Source: Amycolatopsis methanolica 239
GTDB taxonomy: Bacteria; Actinomycetota; Actinomycetes; Mycobacteriales; Pseudonocardiaceae
Length of the DNA stretch: 64,000 bases
Assembly (NCBI RefSeq): GCF_000739085.1
Contig: NZ_CP009110.1
Location: forward strand, 3,100,001-3,164,000
Reading direction: 5' to 3'
Shown here in pieces: positions 1 through 8,926 of this stretch; position 1 is the stretch's first letter; every line of letters begins with the position of its first letter. The translations under genes and the position numbers were made by a program. The notes below the pieces were generated by a model. That model had not been told where the DNA came from. It was given only the letters and a program-made list of their open reading frames with translations, and did not search any database.

Positions 1-428
1 ACCGGGAAGCGCTCGCCGAGGGCTTCGCGCGCCCGGGCGCCCGGCACACGCAGGCCGACTTCGAGGTGGCCGCCTCGGTGCCGGTCATCGTGCACGACGA
101 CGTGGAGACCGCGGCCGGGTTCATCAAGCCGTCGCTGGCGCTCTACATCGGCGGCATGGGCGCCAAGCAGGTCAACTTCCACAAGGACGTGTTCGCCCGG
201 CTCGGGTACGCCGACGTCGCGGAGAAGGTGCAGGAGCTCTACCTCGCCGGGCGCAAGGACGAAGCCACCGCGGCGATCCCCACGTCGCTGGTCGAGGACA
301 CCTCGCTGATCGGGCCGCCGGAGAAGATCCGCGCGGAGCTCGGGGCTTGGGAGGAGACCGTGGTGACGACGCTGCTGCTGCGTGGGGATGCGGGGACATT
401 GCGGCGGGTTGCCGAGGTGTTGTCTTAG
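1..428 (+). CDS. LLM-class F420-dependent oxidoreductase, C-terminal part
   Basis: Only the last ~141 codons are in the window; the frame is open from base 3 to the TAG at 426-428. The tail reads like luciferase-like monooxygenases of the F420 class: a segment YIGGMGAKQVNFHKDVFARLGY, a helical stretch AAIPTSLVEDTSLIGPPEKIR, and a final helix. In this family the conserved GPPEKIR-type segment lies close to the C-terminus, which matches. The enzyme would transfer hydride between F420 and an unknown substrate in the cytosol. The internal GTG at 66 is not a start, because homologous-looking sequence continues upstream. The substrate cannot be told from this piece. Confidence 0.8.
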   Translation, partial: REALAEGFARPGARHTQADFEVAASVPVIVHDDVETAAGFIKPSLALYIGGMGAKQVNFHKDVFARLGYADVAEKVQELYLAGRKDEATAAIPTSLVEDTSLIGPPEKIRAELGAWEETVVTTLLLRGDAGTLRRVAEVLS

Positions 429-684
429 GTTTTCGCTACGCGGGTTTCTACTGCGCCGGCTTCGCTTCGCTACGCCCGGATGAAAAGAAGCCCTTCCGAA
501 CCGGATCTTTGAGTGTTTGGCTGGGGATCGGGTTGCGGGAGAGGGGTGGTTCGGGGGATTGGTTGCGGTTCGTTGCCGGGTGACGGTGGGGGAACCGCCC
601 GATGGAGGGTTGGCAGGGCTGGGTGACCTCCTTTAGTCTTCGGCAAACATGAAAGGGCTTCATGTTTGGAGGGAGGGCCGCCGA

Positions 685-2694
685 ATGCCGGTGAGTCGCA
701 GGAGTGTTCTCGCCGGGGTGGCCGCCGCGCCGCTCGCCGCGGGTCTGGTGTCCACCCGCGCCGCGGCGGACCAGGGCTATCTCGTCGGCGTCGGCATCTC
801 CGACGTCACCGGGCCCGCGGCCGAGTGCGGCATGATGGGCTACTCCATGCCGCAGCAGCAGACCGCCGGCATCCACCAGCGCACCCGCGCCCGCGCCTAT
901 ATCGTCGCGGAATCCGGTGGCCGCCGGATCGTGTTCGTCAACGCCGACGTCGGCGCGTTGTTCCAGTCCGTGCACCAGGGCGTGCTCGCCCGGCTCGCCC
1001 AGCGGTACGGCGACCTCTACACCGAGCAGAACGTGCTGCTCAACGCCACGCACACGCACGCGGGCTGCGGCGGATCGTCCTGGTACGCCGCGTACAACCT
1101 GTCCATCCTGGGCTTCCAGCGGCAGGCCTACGACGCCCAGGTCGACGGCATCACCGAGGCCATCCAGCAAGCGCACGACAACCTCGCGCCGGGCACGATC
1201 AGCCTCGGCCGGACCGAGCTCACCGACGCCAGCGTCAACCGCTCCCGCACCGCCTTCGAGCTCAACCCGCAGGCCGACAAGGACCACTTCCCGCTCGCCA
1301 TCGACCCGGCCGTCACCGTGCTGCGGTTCCGGCAGGGCGGCCGCGACATCGGCGCCATCGCCTGGTTCGCCACCCACGGCACCTCGATGACCAACGCGAA
1401 CAAGCTGATCAGCGGCGACAACAAGGGCTACGCCGCCTACGCGTGGGAACACGGCCGCGGCACCCGCTACCTCGACGGCGCACCGGAGTTCGTCGCCTGC
1501 TTCCCGCAGACCAACTCCGGCGACATGTCCCCGAACCTCAACCTCAAGCCCGGCTCCGGCCCCACCGAGGACGAGTTCGAGAACACCCGCATCATCGGCG
1601 AACGCCAGTTCACCGCCGCGAAGGCCGCCTTCGACAACGCCACCACAGCCGTCACGGGACCGCTCGACTTCCGCTTCTGCTACGTGGACATGTCCCGCGT
1701 GACCGTGGACGGCCGGTACACCCCGGACGGACGGCAGCGCACCACGGCCACCGCCGCGATCGGCGTGTCGATGCTCGCCGGCAGCACCGAGGACGGCCCC
1801 GGGCTCCCGCTGCCCGAGGGTGTCCGCAACCCCTTCATCGACGCGCTCGGCGGCATGGACGCGCCGATCCCGCAGGCGCTGGCCGACGCGCACGCGCCGA
1901 AGGTGATCGCGGTGCCGTTCGGCGCCATGAAGCCCTACCCGTGGGCGCCTGAGGTGCTGCCGCTGCAGATCCTGCGGCTCGGGCAGCTCCACCTCGTCGC
2001 CGGGCCCGCCGAGTACACGATCGTCGCCGGGCTGCGCATCCGCCGCACCGTCGCCGCCGAGCTGGGCGTGCCGCTGGAGAACGTGATCATGCAGGGCTAC
2101 GCCAACGCCTACAGCCAGTACGTGACCACGCCCGAGGAGTACGACTCGCAGCAGTACGAGGGCGCGTCCACGCTCTTCGGCCGCCACACGCTGCCCGCCT
2201 ACCAGCAGGAGTTCGCCCGGCTCGCGGCCGCGATGCGGGCAGGCACGAGCGTCGCGCGCGGCCCGCAGCCGCGCGACCTGTCCGGCGACCAGCTCAACTT
2301 CCAGCCCGGCGTGGTGGTGGACTCGCCACCAGTGCTGAAGAGGTTCGGCGACGTGCTCACCGAGGCGCGTAGCAGCTACCGCCGGGGCGAGCAGGTGCTG
2401 GTCGAGTTCGTGACCGGCCACCCGAAGAACGACCTGCACCGGAACGGGACGTTCCTGGAGGTCCAGCGCCTGGACGGCGGCACCTGGGTCCGGCACGCCG
2501 ACGACGGCGACTGGGCCACCAAGTACCGGTGGCGGCGTACCTTCCTGGCCGAGTCCACGGCGACGATCACCTGGGACATACCGGCGGACACCCCGGTTGG
2601 CAAGTACCGGGTGGTCCACTCCGGCGACGCGAAGTCCCTGGACGGCACGATCACGCCCTTCACCGGCGCCTCCCGCGCGTTCGTCGTCTCATAA
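685..2694 (+). CDS. Neutral/alkaline ceramidase, exported by a Tat-type signal
   Basis: Predicted to hydrolyse ceramide to sphingosine and fatty acid outside the cytoplasm. About 669 residues, close to the family norm. The N-terminus has a twin-arginine signal (SRRSVLAG, then a hydrophobic stretch ending ARAAA). The family N-terminal signature GISDVTGPAAECGMMGYS follows. NATHTHAGCGG (His 123 and 125) fits the zinc site and NSGDMSPN (Ser 282) is the catalytic serine motif of neutral ceramidases; a C-terminal Ig-like region ends the protein. The start at 685 is chosen over an ATG at 649 because GGAGGGAGGG lies just before it and the signal peptide then begins correctly. It heads a same-strand group with a permease and an S1P-lyase-like enzyme. 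The 256 bases before it show no gene. Confidence 0.9.
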   Translation: MPVSRRSVLAGVAAAPLAAGLVSTRAAADQGYLVGVGISDVTGPAAECGMMGYSMPQQQTAGIHQRTRARAYIVAESGGRRIVFVNADVGALFQSVHQGVLARLAQRYGDLYTEQNVLLNATHTHAGCGGSSWYAAYNLSILGFQRQAYDAQVDGITEAIQQAHDNLAPGTISLGRTELTDASVNRSRTAFELNPQADKDHFPLAIDPAVTVLRFRQGGRDIGAIAWFATHGTSMTNANKLISGDNKGYAAYAWEHGRGTRYLDGAPEFVACFPQTNSGDMSPNLNLKPGSGPTEDEFENTRIIGERQFTAAKAAFDNATTAVTGPLDFRFCYVDMSRVTVDGRYTPDGRQRTTATAAIGVSMLAGSTEDGPGLPLPEGVRNPFIDALGGMDAPIPQALADAHAPKVIAVPFGAMKPYPWAPEVLPLQILRLGQLHLVAGPAEYTIVAGLRIRRTVAAELGVPLENVIMQGYANAYSQYVTTPEEYDSQQYEGASTLFGRHTLPAYQQEFARLAAAMRAGTSVARGPQPRDLSGDQLNFQPGVVVDSPPVLKRFGDVLTEARSSYRRGEQVLVEFVTGHPKNDLHRNGTFLEVQRLDGGTWVRHADDGDWATKYRWRRTFLAESTATITWDIPADTPVGKYRVVHSGDAKSLDGTITPFTGASRAFVVS

Positions 2695-2773
2695 CGAATT
2701 CGCGCCCCGGGCGCTCCCCGGGCCGTGATCGATGACACGATGCGGGCGATCACCGGGTGCAGATCGGAGGACC

Positions 2774-4075
2774 ATGGTCGCCCTACCGGCCAAGACCAGG
2801 CTCGGATACTCCGCCGGGTCGTTCGTCACCGGCGCGTTCGGCACGGTGCCCGGCCTGCTGCTGTTGCCCTACCTCACCGACACGATGGCGGTGCCGGGCG
2901 CGGTCGCCGGGGCCATCGTGCTCGTGCCGAAGGCGTGGGACGTCGTGTTCAACCCGGTCGCCGGGCGGCTGTCCGACACGAGCCTGAACCGCCGGGGGAG
3001 CAGGCGGCCGTTCCTGCTGTCCGGCGGGCTCGGGGTCGCGGTGCTGTTCGCCGCGATCTTCGCCCACCCCGGGTTCGGCAGCACCCCGCTGGACGCTGGG
3101 TACGTGGTGCTCGCGTTCTTCCTGTGCGCCACCGCGTTCGCCTTCTTTCAGGTGCCCTACAACGCGCTGCCCGCCGAGCTGACCGGCAACTACGACGAGC
3201 GCACCCGCCTGACCAGCTGGCGCATCGGCCTGCTCGCGATCGCGATCCTGGTCTCCGGCGGCGGCGCCCCCGAGATCACCAACCAGATCGGCGGGGTCAG
3301 CGGCTACCGGGTCATGGGCATCGTGATGGGCGCGATCATGGTGCTCGGCACCATCGCGGTGTTCCTCGGCACCCGGGGGGCGCCGGTCGGCAACCTGCGC
3401 CCGCCGACGCCGGGCTGGCGTGAGCTGCTCGCCACGATGCGCCAGTGGCGCGCCTTCCGCTGGCTACTGGGCGTCTACTTCGTCCAGTCGCTCGGCCTGG
3501 CCACCCTGCTCGCCGGGGTCAACTACGCGTCCCGGTACGTGTTCGGCGACGCGGACCTGCAGACCTACCTCTTCGTCGGGTTCGTGCTGCCCGCGCTGGT
3601 CACCATGCCGCTGTGGCCACGCATCGGCGCGCGCTGGGGCAAGCTGGCCGGCTTCCGGTTCGCCTGCATCGCCTTCGGCGTCGCGTGCGCGGGCCTGTGC
3701 GCGGCGCTGGTGCTGCCGGTCGGCGTGTCGTTCGTGTTCGTCGCGCTCGCCGGCGTCGGCTACGCCGGGATCCAGGTGTTCCCGCTGGCGATCCTGCCCG
3801 ACCTGATCAGCGCCGAGGAGGAGCGCACCGGCGCCACCCGCGCGGGCATCACCGCCGGGGTGTGGACCGCGTCGGAGACGCTCGGCCTGGCGCTGGGACC
3901 GGGCCTGTTCGGGCTGGTGCTGACCGCGGGTGGATACGTGTCCAGTGTGGACGCCTCCGCGGCCCAGCCGGACAGCGCGGTCACCGCGATCCTGCTCGGG
4001 TTCGCGTTGCTGCCCGGGATCCTCGTGCTGGCCGGCCTGCCGTTGCTGCGCCGCTCGATCCTGGAGCCGCGATGA
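2774..4075 (+). CDS. MFS permease of the GPH/MelB type, MFSD2-like
   Basis: A 433-residue, roughly 12-helix membrane protein. The cytoplasmic loop after helix 2, with DVVFNPVAGRLSDTS and GSRRPF, is the hallmark of the glycoside-pentoside-hexuronide (GPH) branch of the major facilitator superfamily. That branch also contains the eukaryotic MFSD2A (lysolipid) and MFSD2B (sphingosine-1-phosphate) carriers. The start at 2774 follows GGAGG and is the first codon that begins with the usual short cytoplasmic segment. The stop codon TGA (4073-4075) overlaps an ATG at 4072, so translation is coupled to the next gene. Lying between a ceramidase and an S1P-lyase-like gene, it may carry a sphingoid base or breakdown product. 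This is inference; a sugar substrate is equally allowed by the family. Confidence 0.8.
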   Translation: MVALPAKTRLGYSAGSFVTGAFGTVPGLLLLPYLTDTMAVPGAVAGAIVLVPKAWDVVFNPVAGRLSDTSLNRRGSRRPFLLSGGLGVAVLFAAIFAHPGFGSTPLDAGYVVLAFFLCATAFAFFQVPYNALPAELTGNYDERTRLTSWRIGLLAIAILVSGGGAPEITNQIGGVSGYRVMGIVMGAIMVLGTIAVFLGTRGAPVGNLRPPTPGWRELLATMRQWRAFRWLLGVYFVQSLGLATLLAGVNYASRYVFGDADLQTYLFVGFVLPALVTMPLWPRIGARWGKLAGFRFACIAFGVACAGLCAALVLPVGVSFVFVALAGVGYAGIQVFPLAILPDLISAEEERTGATRAGITAGVWTASETLGLALGPGLFGLVLTAGGYVSSVDASAAQPDSAVTAILLGFALLPGILVLAGLPLLRRSILEPR

Positions 4076-5492
4076 GGCCCGCCCGCGAGGTGCTCGCCAG
4101 CTGCGGGAGCTGCGCGCCGGCGACCTGCCCACGCACGGCGGCCGCACCCTGGCCTACGTCTACGACAGCGGACTGTCCGGTGTGGACGAACTGGCCGCGC
4201 AGGCGCACGCGCTCGCCTCCTCCGCCAACGGCCTCGACCCGACCGCGTTCCCCAGCCTGCGCCGCCTGGAGAACGACCTGGTCGCCGCCACCGCGCGCCT
4301 GGTCAGCGGCGCCCCGTCCACGGTCGGCGCGGTGACCTCCGGCGGCACCGAGTCGTGCCTGCTCGCGGTGCTCGCGGCGCGCGAGGGTCGCCCCGATGTC
4401 GCCGAGCCGAGCATGGTGCTGCCCTCGACCGTGCACGCCGCGTTCCACAAGGCCGCGCGCCTGTTCCGGGTGCGGCCGGTCGTGGTGCCGGTCGACCCGG
4501 TGACCTTCCGCGCCGACCCGGACGCCATGGCCGCCGCGATCGACGACACGACGGTGCTCGTCGTCGCCAGCGCTCCGTCCTACGCGCACGGCGTGATCGA
4601 CCCGGTCGCGCCGGTCGCCGCCGCGGCCGCGGCGCGGGGCGTGCGCATGCACGTGGACGCCTGCATCGGCGGCTGGGTCCTGCCGTACTTCCGCCGCCTC
4701 GGCACGCCGGTGCCCGAGTTCGGGTTCGGCGTCGAGGGCGTCACGAGCGTCTCGGTCGACCTGCACAAATACGCGTACTGCCCGAAGGGCGTGTCGGTGC
4801 TGTTGCACGCCGACGCCGGGCTGCGGCGCGGGCACTACTTCGCCAGCGCGGACTGGCCCGGCTACACGATGCTCAACAGCACCATCCAGTCCACCCGTTC
4901 CGGCGGCCCGCTCGCCGCCGCGTGGGCTGTGGTGCAGCACCTCGGCGACGACGGATACCTGGAACTCGCCCGGCAGACGCTGGCCGCGGTGACGGCCGTC
5001 GCCGACGGCATCCGGAGCATCGACGGCCTGCGGCTGCTCGCCGAACCGGACTCGACCCTGATCGCGCTCACCGCCGACGACGACAGCTTCGACCTGTTCA
5101 CCGTCGCCGACGAGATGCGGGTCCGCGGCTGGTACGTGCAGCCGCAGTTCGCCCACGGGTCCTCGCCGGTGAACCTGCACCTCACCGTCACCCCCGCGAA
5201 CCGGGGCGGCGAGGAGGGGTTCCTCGCCGACCTCGCCGCCTCGGTCGCCGCCGCCCGGGAGACCGGGCCGGTGACGGTGGACGAGAACGTGGCCGCGTTC
5301 GTCGCCGCCCTCGACCCGGACGCGCTGACCGGCGAGCGGTTCGAAGGCCTGCTCACCGCCGCCGGCCTGGGCGGCGGCGCGGGACTGCCGGACCGGATGG
5401 CCGGGATCAACGCCCTGCTCGGCGCCGCCACCCCGGCCCTGCGGGAACGGCTGCTGCGCGAGTTCCTCGGGATGCTCTACCGGCCGGACTAG
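4072..5492 (+). CDS. Sphingosine-1-phosphate-lyase-like PLP decarboxylase, apparent N-terminal frameshift
   Basis: Group II PLP-dependent lyase most like S1P lyase (Dpl1 type), which splits sphingosine 1-phosphate into a fatty aldehyde and phosphoethanolamine. Visible motifs are SGGTESCLLAV (cofactor binding), VDACIGGWVLPYF, the PLP lysine in VDLHKYAYCPKG (codon at 4767), and HYFASADWPGY followed by STRSGGPLAAAW, an order typical of S1P lyases. The natural start is the ATG at 4072, overlapping the permease stop, giving MRPAREVLA. The rest of the protein (QLRELRAGDLPTHGG onward) is in the next frame. One extra C near 4100-4103 would join both parts into a ~473-residue enzyme. As written, no good start codon precedes the conserved region. 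Ends convergently with the GTPase gene (4-nt overlap). Confidence 0.75.
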
Positions 5493-6544
5493 TGCGCCGC
5501 GTGGTCGTGCAGCTCCCACGCCGGGAACGGGTCCGGGCCGGTCTCCTCGCCCAGGCAGCTCTCCAGTGCGGCCGTCAGCGCCGCGTGGTCCAGGCCCGTC
5601 CCGATGAACACCAGCTCCTGCCGCGCCGGCCCGCTGCCCTGCGGTTCGAACCGCGCCACCGAACCGGCCTGCGACCACAGGCCCACCACACCCGGGCGGG
5701 ACGCCAGCGCGAAGAACCCCTTGGAGCGCAGCACCTTCCCGAACCGGCCGGAGTCCAGGTCCCGCGTCACGAACGACCACAGCCGCTCCGGCGCGAACGG
5801 CCGCGAGGCCCGGAACACGACGCTGGAGATGCCGTACTCCTCGGTCTCCGGCACGTGGTCGCCGTTCAGCTCCGCCACCCAGCCGGGCGCCTGCTGGGCC
5901 CGCTCCAGGTCGTAACGGCCGGTCCCGAGCACCTCCCGCACCGGCACCTTCCCGAAGCTGGCGCGGATCACCTCCGCCGCCGGGTTCAGCCGCCGCAGCA
6001 GCGCCTCCAGCCGGACCAGCTCGTCCTCGCCGACGAGGTCGGTCTTGTTCAGCAGCAGTACGTCGGCGAACTCGACCTGGTCGATCAGCAGGTCGCTGAC
6101 CGTCCGCTCGTCACCCTCGTACTGGTCCAGCGCCCGCGCGGCCAGTTCGTCGCCGCGGTCCAGCTCGCGGGTGAAGTTCACCGCGTCCACCACGGTCACC
6201 ATGGTGTCCAGCCGCGCCCGCGGCAGGACGGTGAAGGTCGCGGCGACCGGCATCGGCTCGGAGATCCCGCTCGACTCGATCAGCACGTGGTCGAACCGGC
6301 CCTCGTCGCAGAGCCGGCCCACCTCCTCCAGCAGGTCGTCCCGCAGGGTGCAGCAGATGCACCCGTTGGTCATCTCGACCAGCCGCTCTCGCGTGCGGAC
6401 GAGCGCGGCGTCGATGTTGACCTCGCTCATGTCGTTGACGATCACCGCGACCCGCGCGCCGCCGGTGTCGCCCAGCACGTGGTTGAGCAGCGTCGTCTTG
6501 CCCGCGCCGAGGAACCCGGACAGGACCGTGACCGGGAGCGTCAC
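5489..6544 (-). CDS. COG0523/CobW-family GTPase, probable zinc chaperone
   Basis: About 351 residues. N-terminal Walker [10 protein letters not shown] near residue 10, metal-binding [14 protein letters not shown] around residue 65 (the CxCC motif of this family), nucleotide motif [10 protein letters not shown], and a C-terminal CobW_C region ending in a His-rich tail (WELHDHAAH). Such G3E GTPases move metal to client proteins, and members inside Zur regulons serve zinc. The GTG start overlaps the stop of the L32 gene by 4 nt (GTGA), and the gene is the last of a four-gene operon of zinc-starvation genes, which strongly suggests a zinc role. Upstream in-frame sequence as far as 6643 is antisense noise. 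Confidence 0.88.
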   Translation of the reverse strand: MTLPVTVLSGFLGAGKTTLLNHVLGDTGGARVAVIVNDMSEVNIDAALVRTRERLVEMTNGCICCTLRDDLLEEVGRLCDEGRFDHVLIESSGISEPMPVAATFTVLPRARLDTMVTVVDAVNFTRELDRGDELAARALDQYEGDERTVSDLLIDQVEFADVLLLNKTDLVGEDELVRLEALLRRLNPAAEVIRASFGKVPVREVLGTGRYDLERAQQAPGWVAELNGDHVPETEEYGISSVVFRASRPFAPERLWSFVTRDLDSGRFGKVLRSKGFFALASRPGVVGLWSQAGSVARFEPQGSGPARQELVFIGTGLDHAALTAALESCLGEETGPDPFPAWELHDHAAH

Positions 6545-6699
6545 CGCGCCAGCCGGTGGAAGTGGCCGAGCAGCCTGCGCGGCACGAGCTGCTCCTTGCC
6601 GTCGATCACCACCGGCACCAGGTCGGGCTTCACGGCCTTCCACTGGGCGCGGCGGTGGCGGGTGTTGCTGCGCGAGGTCTTGCGCTTGGGAACGGCCAT
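6541..6699 (-). CDS. rpmF: Ribosomal protein L32, zinc-free paralogue
   Basis: A 52-residue protein beginning [20 protein letters not shown], the L32 N-terminus. The C-terminal half, where zinc-binding L32 proteins carry two CxxC pairs, instead reads [22 protein letters not shown] and has no cysteine. It is therefore a C-minus form that can replace zinc-L32 when zinc is short. ATG overlaps the L31 stop (TGATG) and its own stop overlaps the GTPase start, so it is translationally coupled on both sides. It is shorter than most annotated genes and easily missed. Confidence 0.9.
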   Translation of the reverse strand: MAVPKRKTSRSNTRHRRAQWKAVKPDLVPVVIDGKEQLVPRRLLGHFHRLAR

Positions 6700-6947
6700 C
6701 ACTTCCGCCTTCCGTAGCGGCGGTGGAACTTCTCCACCTGGCCCGCGGTGTCCATGATCCGGCGCGCGCCCGTCCAGAACGGGTGCGACCACGCGCTGAC
6801 GTCGACGAGCACGAGCGGGTAGGTGTTGCCGTCGCTCCACTCGATCGTCTTGTCCGAGGTGATCGTCGAGCGCGTCAGGAACGCGTCGCCGGTCGCGGTG
6901 TCCTGGAACACCACGGGGTGGTAGTCGGGATGGATGCCCGGTTTCAC
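6699..6947 (-). CDS. rpmE2: Ribosomal protein L31 type B (zinc-independent)
   Basis: 82 residues. The start [17 protein letters not shown] and FLTRSTITS are diagnostic of L31 type B, and there is no CxxC zinc site. It replaces the zinc-binding L31 in the 50S subunit during zinc limitation. The GTG start at 6947 is preceded by GGAG on the minus strand and overlaps the stop of the upstream MRF-like gene by 4 nt (GTGA). Longer upstream reading in this frame is antisense to nothing conserved. Confidence 0.93.
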   Translation of the reverse strand: MKPGIHPDYHPVVFQDTATGDAFLTRSTITSDKTIEWSDGNTYPLVLVDVSAWSHPFWTGARRIMDTAGQVEKFHRRYGRRK

Positions 6948-8170
6948 TGCTTCTCCGTTCCGGACGTGACGTTCACGTCCTGCGTCTCGTCGGTGTCTTC
7001 GCACGGTTCCTCGTGCCAGGCGCCGAACGGGTCCTCGTAGGTCAGCCACTCCCGCTGCCCGGCCGCGAGCTCGGCGTCGGTGAGCAGCGCCCCGGACAGG
7101 GCTTCGTCGATCTCGGCCGGCGTGGCCTGATCGGTGACGACGAAGATCTCCGAGGCTCGGTCGCCGAACACCGGGTGCCAGCGCAGCGACGCCAGCGTCC
7201 GCCGCTCAGGCGACACGTCCGTCCACGCCGGACCGTCCGGCGCGTCCAGCCACGGCCCGGCGTGCCCGACACCGAGGCCGCCGCCCGCCGACTCCAGCCA
7301 CAGCGCCATGTCCGGCTGGCTGGCCACCCACACCCGGCCGCGGGTCCGCACCACCCCGTCGAGCAGCACGTCGAGCGCGTCGTGCAGGCGTTCCGGGTGG
7401 AAGGGGCGCTGCGCGGTGAACAGCAGCGTCGCCACCCCGCAGTCGGCACCCAGCGGCGGCTCGCCGTGCAGCAGCGGGCCGTGCATGTCGGTCACCTCGC
7501 CGCGCCGCGCGTCCGGCGGCACGTCGGCCAGGCGCGTGGTGCGCAAGGCCGCGGGGGCGACCCGGTCGAGGACGGCCGCGGTCTTCGCGTCGGTCCAGGC
7601 GTCGGCCGTGCCGGTCAGCACGAGCACGTCGGCGAACTCGGCCTGGGACAACGCGACCTGCGCGACCGTCCGCTCGTCGTCCTGACTGGCCTGCAGCCCG
7701 CGCTCCGCCAGGGTGTCGTCGCCGGTCGCGTCGGCCAGCCAGGAGCCGCGGTCCAGCACCGTGTGCACGCCGTCGATCGCCACGAAGTCGATCACCGGCC
7801 GGTCGCCGACGAGGACGTGCCTGATCGCCCAGCAGACCGGTTCCGGCTCCATCGCCTCGTCCAGCCGCACCACGATGTGCCGCACGCCGGGCGTGCCGGC
7901 GAGGCGGCGCAGCAGGGGGAGCAGGTCCTCCCGCAGCGTGCAGGACACGCAGCCGTGCGCGAGTTCCAGGACGGTCGTCTCGTCGCGGTCGTCCAGCTGG
8001 AGCCGCCGCCGCACGACGCCGCCGCGGATCTCGCGCAGGTCGTGGTGCACGACCGCGGTGCCGGGCCGGGCCGCGCGGACCTCTTCGGCGAGGTCCGCGG
8101 TCGCCGCGGGGACGAGGCCGCTGATCAGGGTGAGGGGCACCCGGGTGGTGCCGGTCGTTTCGGGATCCAC
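6944..8170 (-). CDS. mrf: MRF-like CobW-family protein (ribosome hibernation recruitment factor), degenerate P-loop
   Basis: A 408-residue relative of the CobW family that resembles mycobacterial Rv0106/MSMEG_6069, the MPY recruitment factor, which acts in zinc-starvation ribosome hibernation. It keeps [21 protein letters not shown], the [20 protein letters not shown] segment, [25 protein letters not shown] and a C-terminal [11 protein letters not shown]. Where the sister GTPase has GxxGxGKTT, this protein has [15 protein letters not shown], so the Walker A lysine is missing and ordinary GTP hydrolysis is unlikely. First gene of the leftward operon, 50 bp from the divergent rpmB2 start with a Zur-like box between. 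The assignment rests on remembered family sequence. Confidence 0.82.
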   Translation of the reverse strand: MDPETTGTTRVPLTLISGLVPAATADLAEEVRAARPGTAVVHHDLREIRGGVVRRRLQLDDRDETTVLELAHGCVSCTLREDLLPLLRRLAGTPGVRHIVVRLDEAMEPEPVCWAIRHVLVGDRPVIDFVAIDGVHTVLDRGSWLADATGDDTLAERGLQASQDDERTVAQVALSQAEFADVLVLTGTADAWTDAKTAAVLDRVAPAALRTTRLADVPPDARRGEVTDMHGPLLHGEPPLGADCGVATLLFTAQRPFHPERLHDALDVLLDGVVRTRGRVWVASQPDMALWLESAGGGLGVGHAGPWLDAPDGPAWTDVSPERRTLASLRWHPVFGDRASEIFVVTDQATPAEIDEALSGALLTDAELAAGQREWLTYEDPFGAWHEEPCEDTDETQDVNVTSGTEKQ

Positions 8171-8185
8171 GCGTTGTAGAGTAGG

Positions 8186-8206
8186 TGATAATGAAAATCG
8201 ATACCA
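8186..8206. promoter_or_regulatory. Candidate Zur box in the divergent promoter
   Basis: An AT-rich, imperfect 21-bp palindrome (left half TGATAATGAAAATC, right arm CGATACCA) in otherwise GC-rich DNA. It resembles actinobacterial Zur sites built on TGAAAATnATTTTCA. It sits in a 50-bp gap between the starts of mrf (8170) and rpmB2 (8221), so one repressor dimer could shut both promoters. The rpmB2 ribosome site GGGAGGG follows at 8211-8217. All flanking genes are zinc-starvation genes, which supports Zur over other Fur-family regulators. Right-half matches are weak. Confidence 0.7.
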
Positions 8207-8220
8207 ACTAGGGAGGGTGG

Positions 8221-8457
8221 ATGTCGTCGGTCTGCCAGGTCACCGGCCGCAAGCCGGGCTTCGGCAAGCAGGTGTCCCATTCGCACCGGCGGACGTCGCG
8301 GCGGTGGGATCCGAACGTCCAGCGGCGGCGCTACTGGGTGCCGTCCGAGGGGCGCTGGGTCACGCTGCGGGTCTCGGCGAAGGGGATCAAGACGATCGAC
8401 AAGCGCGGGATCGACGCCGTCGTGGCCGAACTGCGCGCGAAGGGGGTGAAGCTGTAG
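8221..8457 (+). CDS. rpmB2: Ribosomal protein L28, zinc-free paralogue
   Basis: 78 residues with the L28 core [21 protein letters not shown]. Only one cysteine remains (SSVCQVTG), where zinc-binding L28 carries CxxC pairs, so this is the C-minus form. First gene of the rightward Zur-controlled operon rpmB2-rpmG2-rpsN2-rpsR2. The last base of its TAG (8455-8457) is the first base of the next gene. Confidence 0.93.
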   Translation: MSSVCQVTGRKPGFGKQVSHSHRRTSRRWDPNVQRRRYWVPSEGRWVTLRVSAKGIKTIDKRGIDAVVAELRAKGVKL

Positions 8458-8621
8458 TGGCCCGCAACGACGTCCGGCCGATCATCAAGCTCCGCTCGAC
8501 CGCGGGGACCGGCTACACGTACGTGACCAGGAAGAACCGGCGCAACGACCCGGATCGGATGGTGCTGCGCAAGTTCGACCCGGTGGTGCGCCGCCACGTC
8601 GAGTTCCGGGAGGAGCGCTGA
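8457..8621 (+). CDS. rpmG2: Ribosomal protein L33, zinc-free paralogue
   Basis: 54 residues ([21 protein letters not shown], then [11 protein letters not shown] and [14 protein letters not shown]), a full L33 without any cysteine. GTG at 8457 overlaps the L28 stop by one base, and its TGA overlaps the S14 ATG by one base (TGATG). Replaces zinc-L33 in the large subunit during zinc shortage. Confidence 0.93.
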   Translation: MARNDVRPIIKLRSTAGTGYTYVTRKNRRNDPDRMVLRKFDPVVRRHVEFREER

Positions 8622-8926
8622 TGGCGAAGAAGTCGAAGATCGCCCGCAACGAGCAGCGGCGCGCCGTCGTGGCCCGCTACGCCGAGCGCCGGGCCGAGCT
8701 GAAGGCGGTGGTGTCCTCGCCGCAGTCCACTTCGGACGAGCGGGCGGCCGCGGTGGTGGCGTTGCAGAAGCTGCCCCGCGACGCCAGCCCCACGCGGCTG
8801 CGCAACCGCGACACCGCCGACGGCCGCCCGCGCGGCTACTTCCGCAAGTTCGGGCTGTCCCGGGTGCGACTGCGCGAGATGGCCCACCGCGGCGAGCTGC
8901 CCGGCGTGTCGAAGTCGAGCTGGTGA
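8621..8926 (+). CDS. rpsN2: Ribosomal protein S14, long zinc-free form
   Basis: 101 residues, the long S14 type that lacks the CxxC-x-CxxC site of the short zinc form. It starts [20 protein letters not shown] and ends in the S14 signature [30 protein letters not shown]. Third gene of the zinc-starvation operon; its stop overlaps the rpsR2 GTG by 3 nt. Confidence 0.94.
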   Translation: MAKKSKIARNEQRRAVVARYAERRAELKAVVSSPQSTSDERAAAVVALQKLPRDASPTRLRNRDTADGRPRGYFRKFGLSRVRLREMAHRGELPGVSKSSW

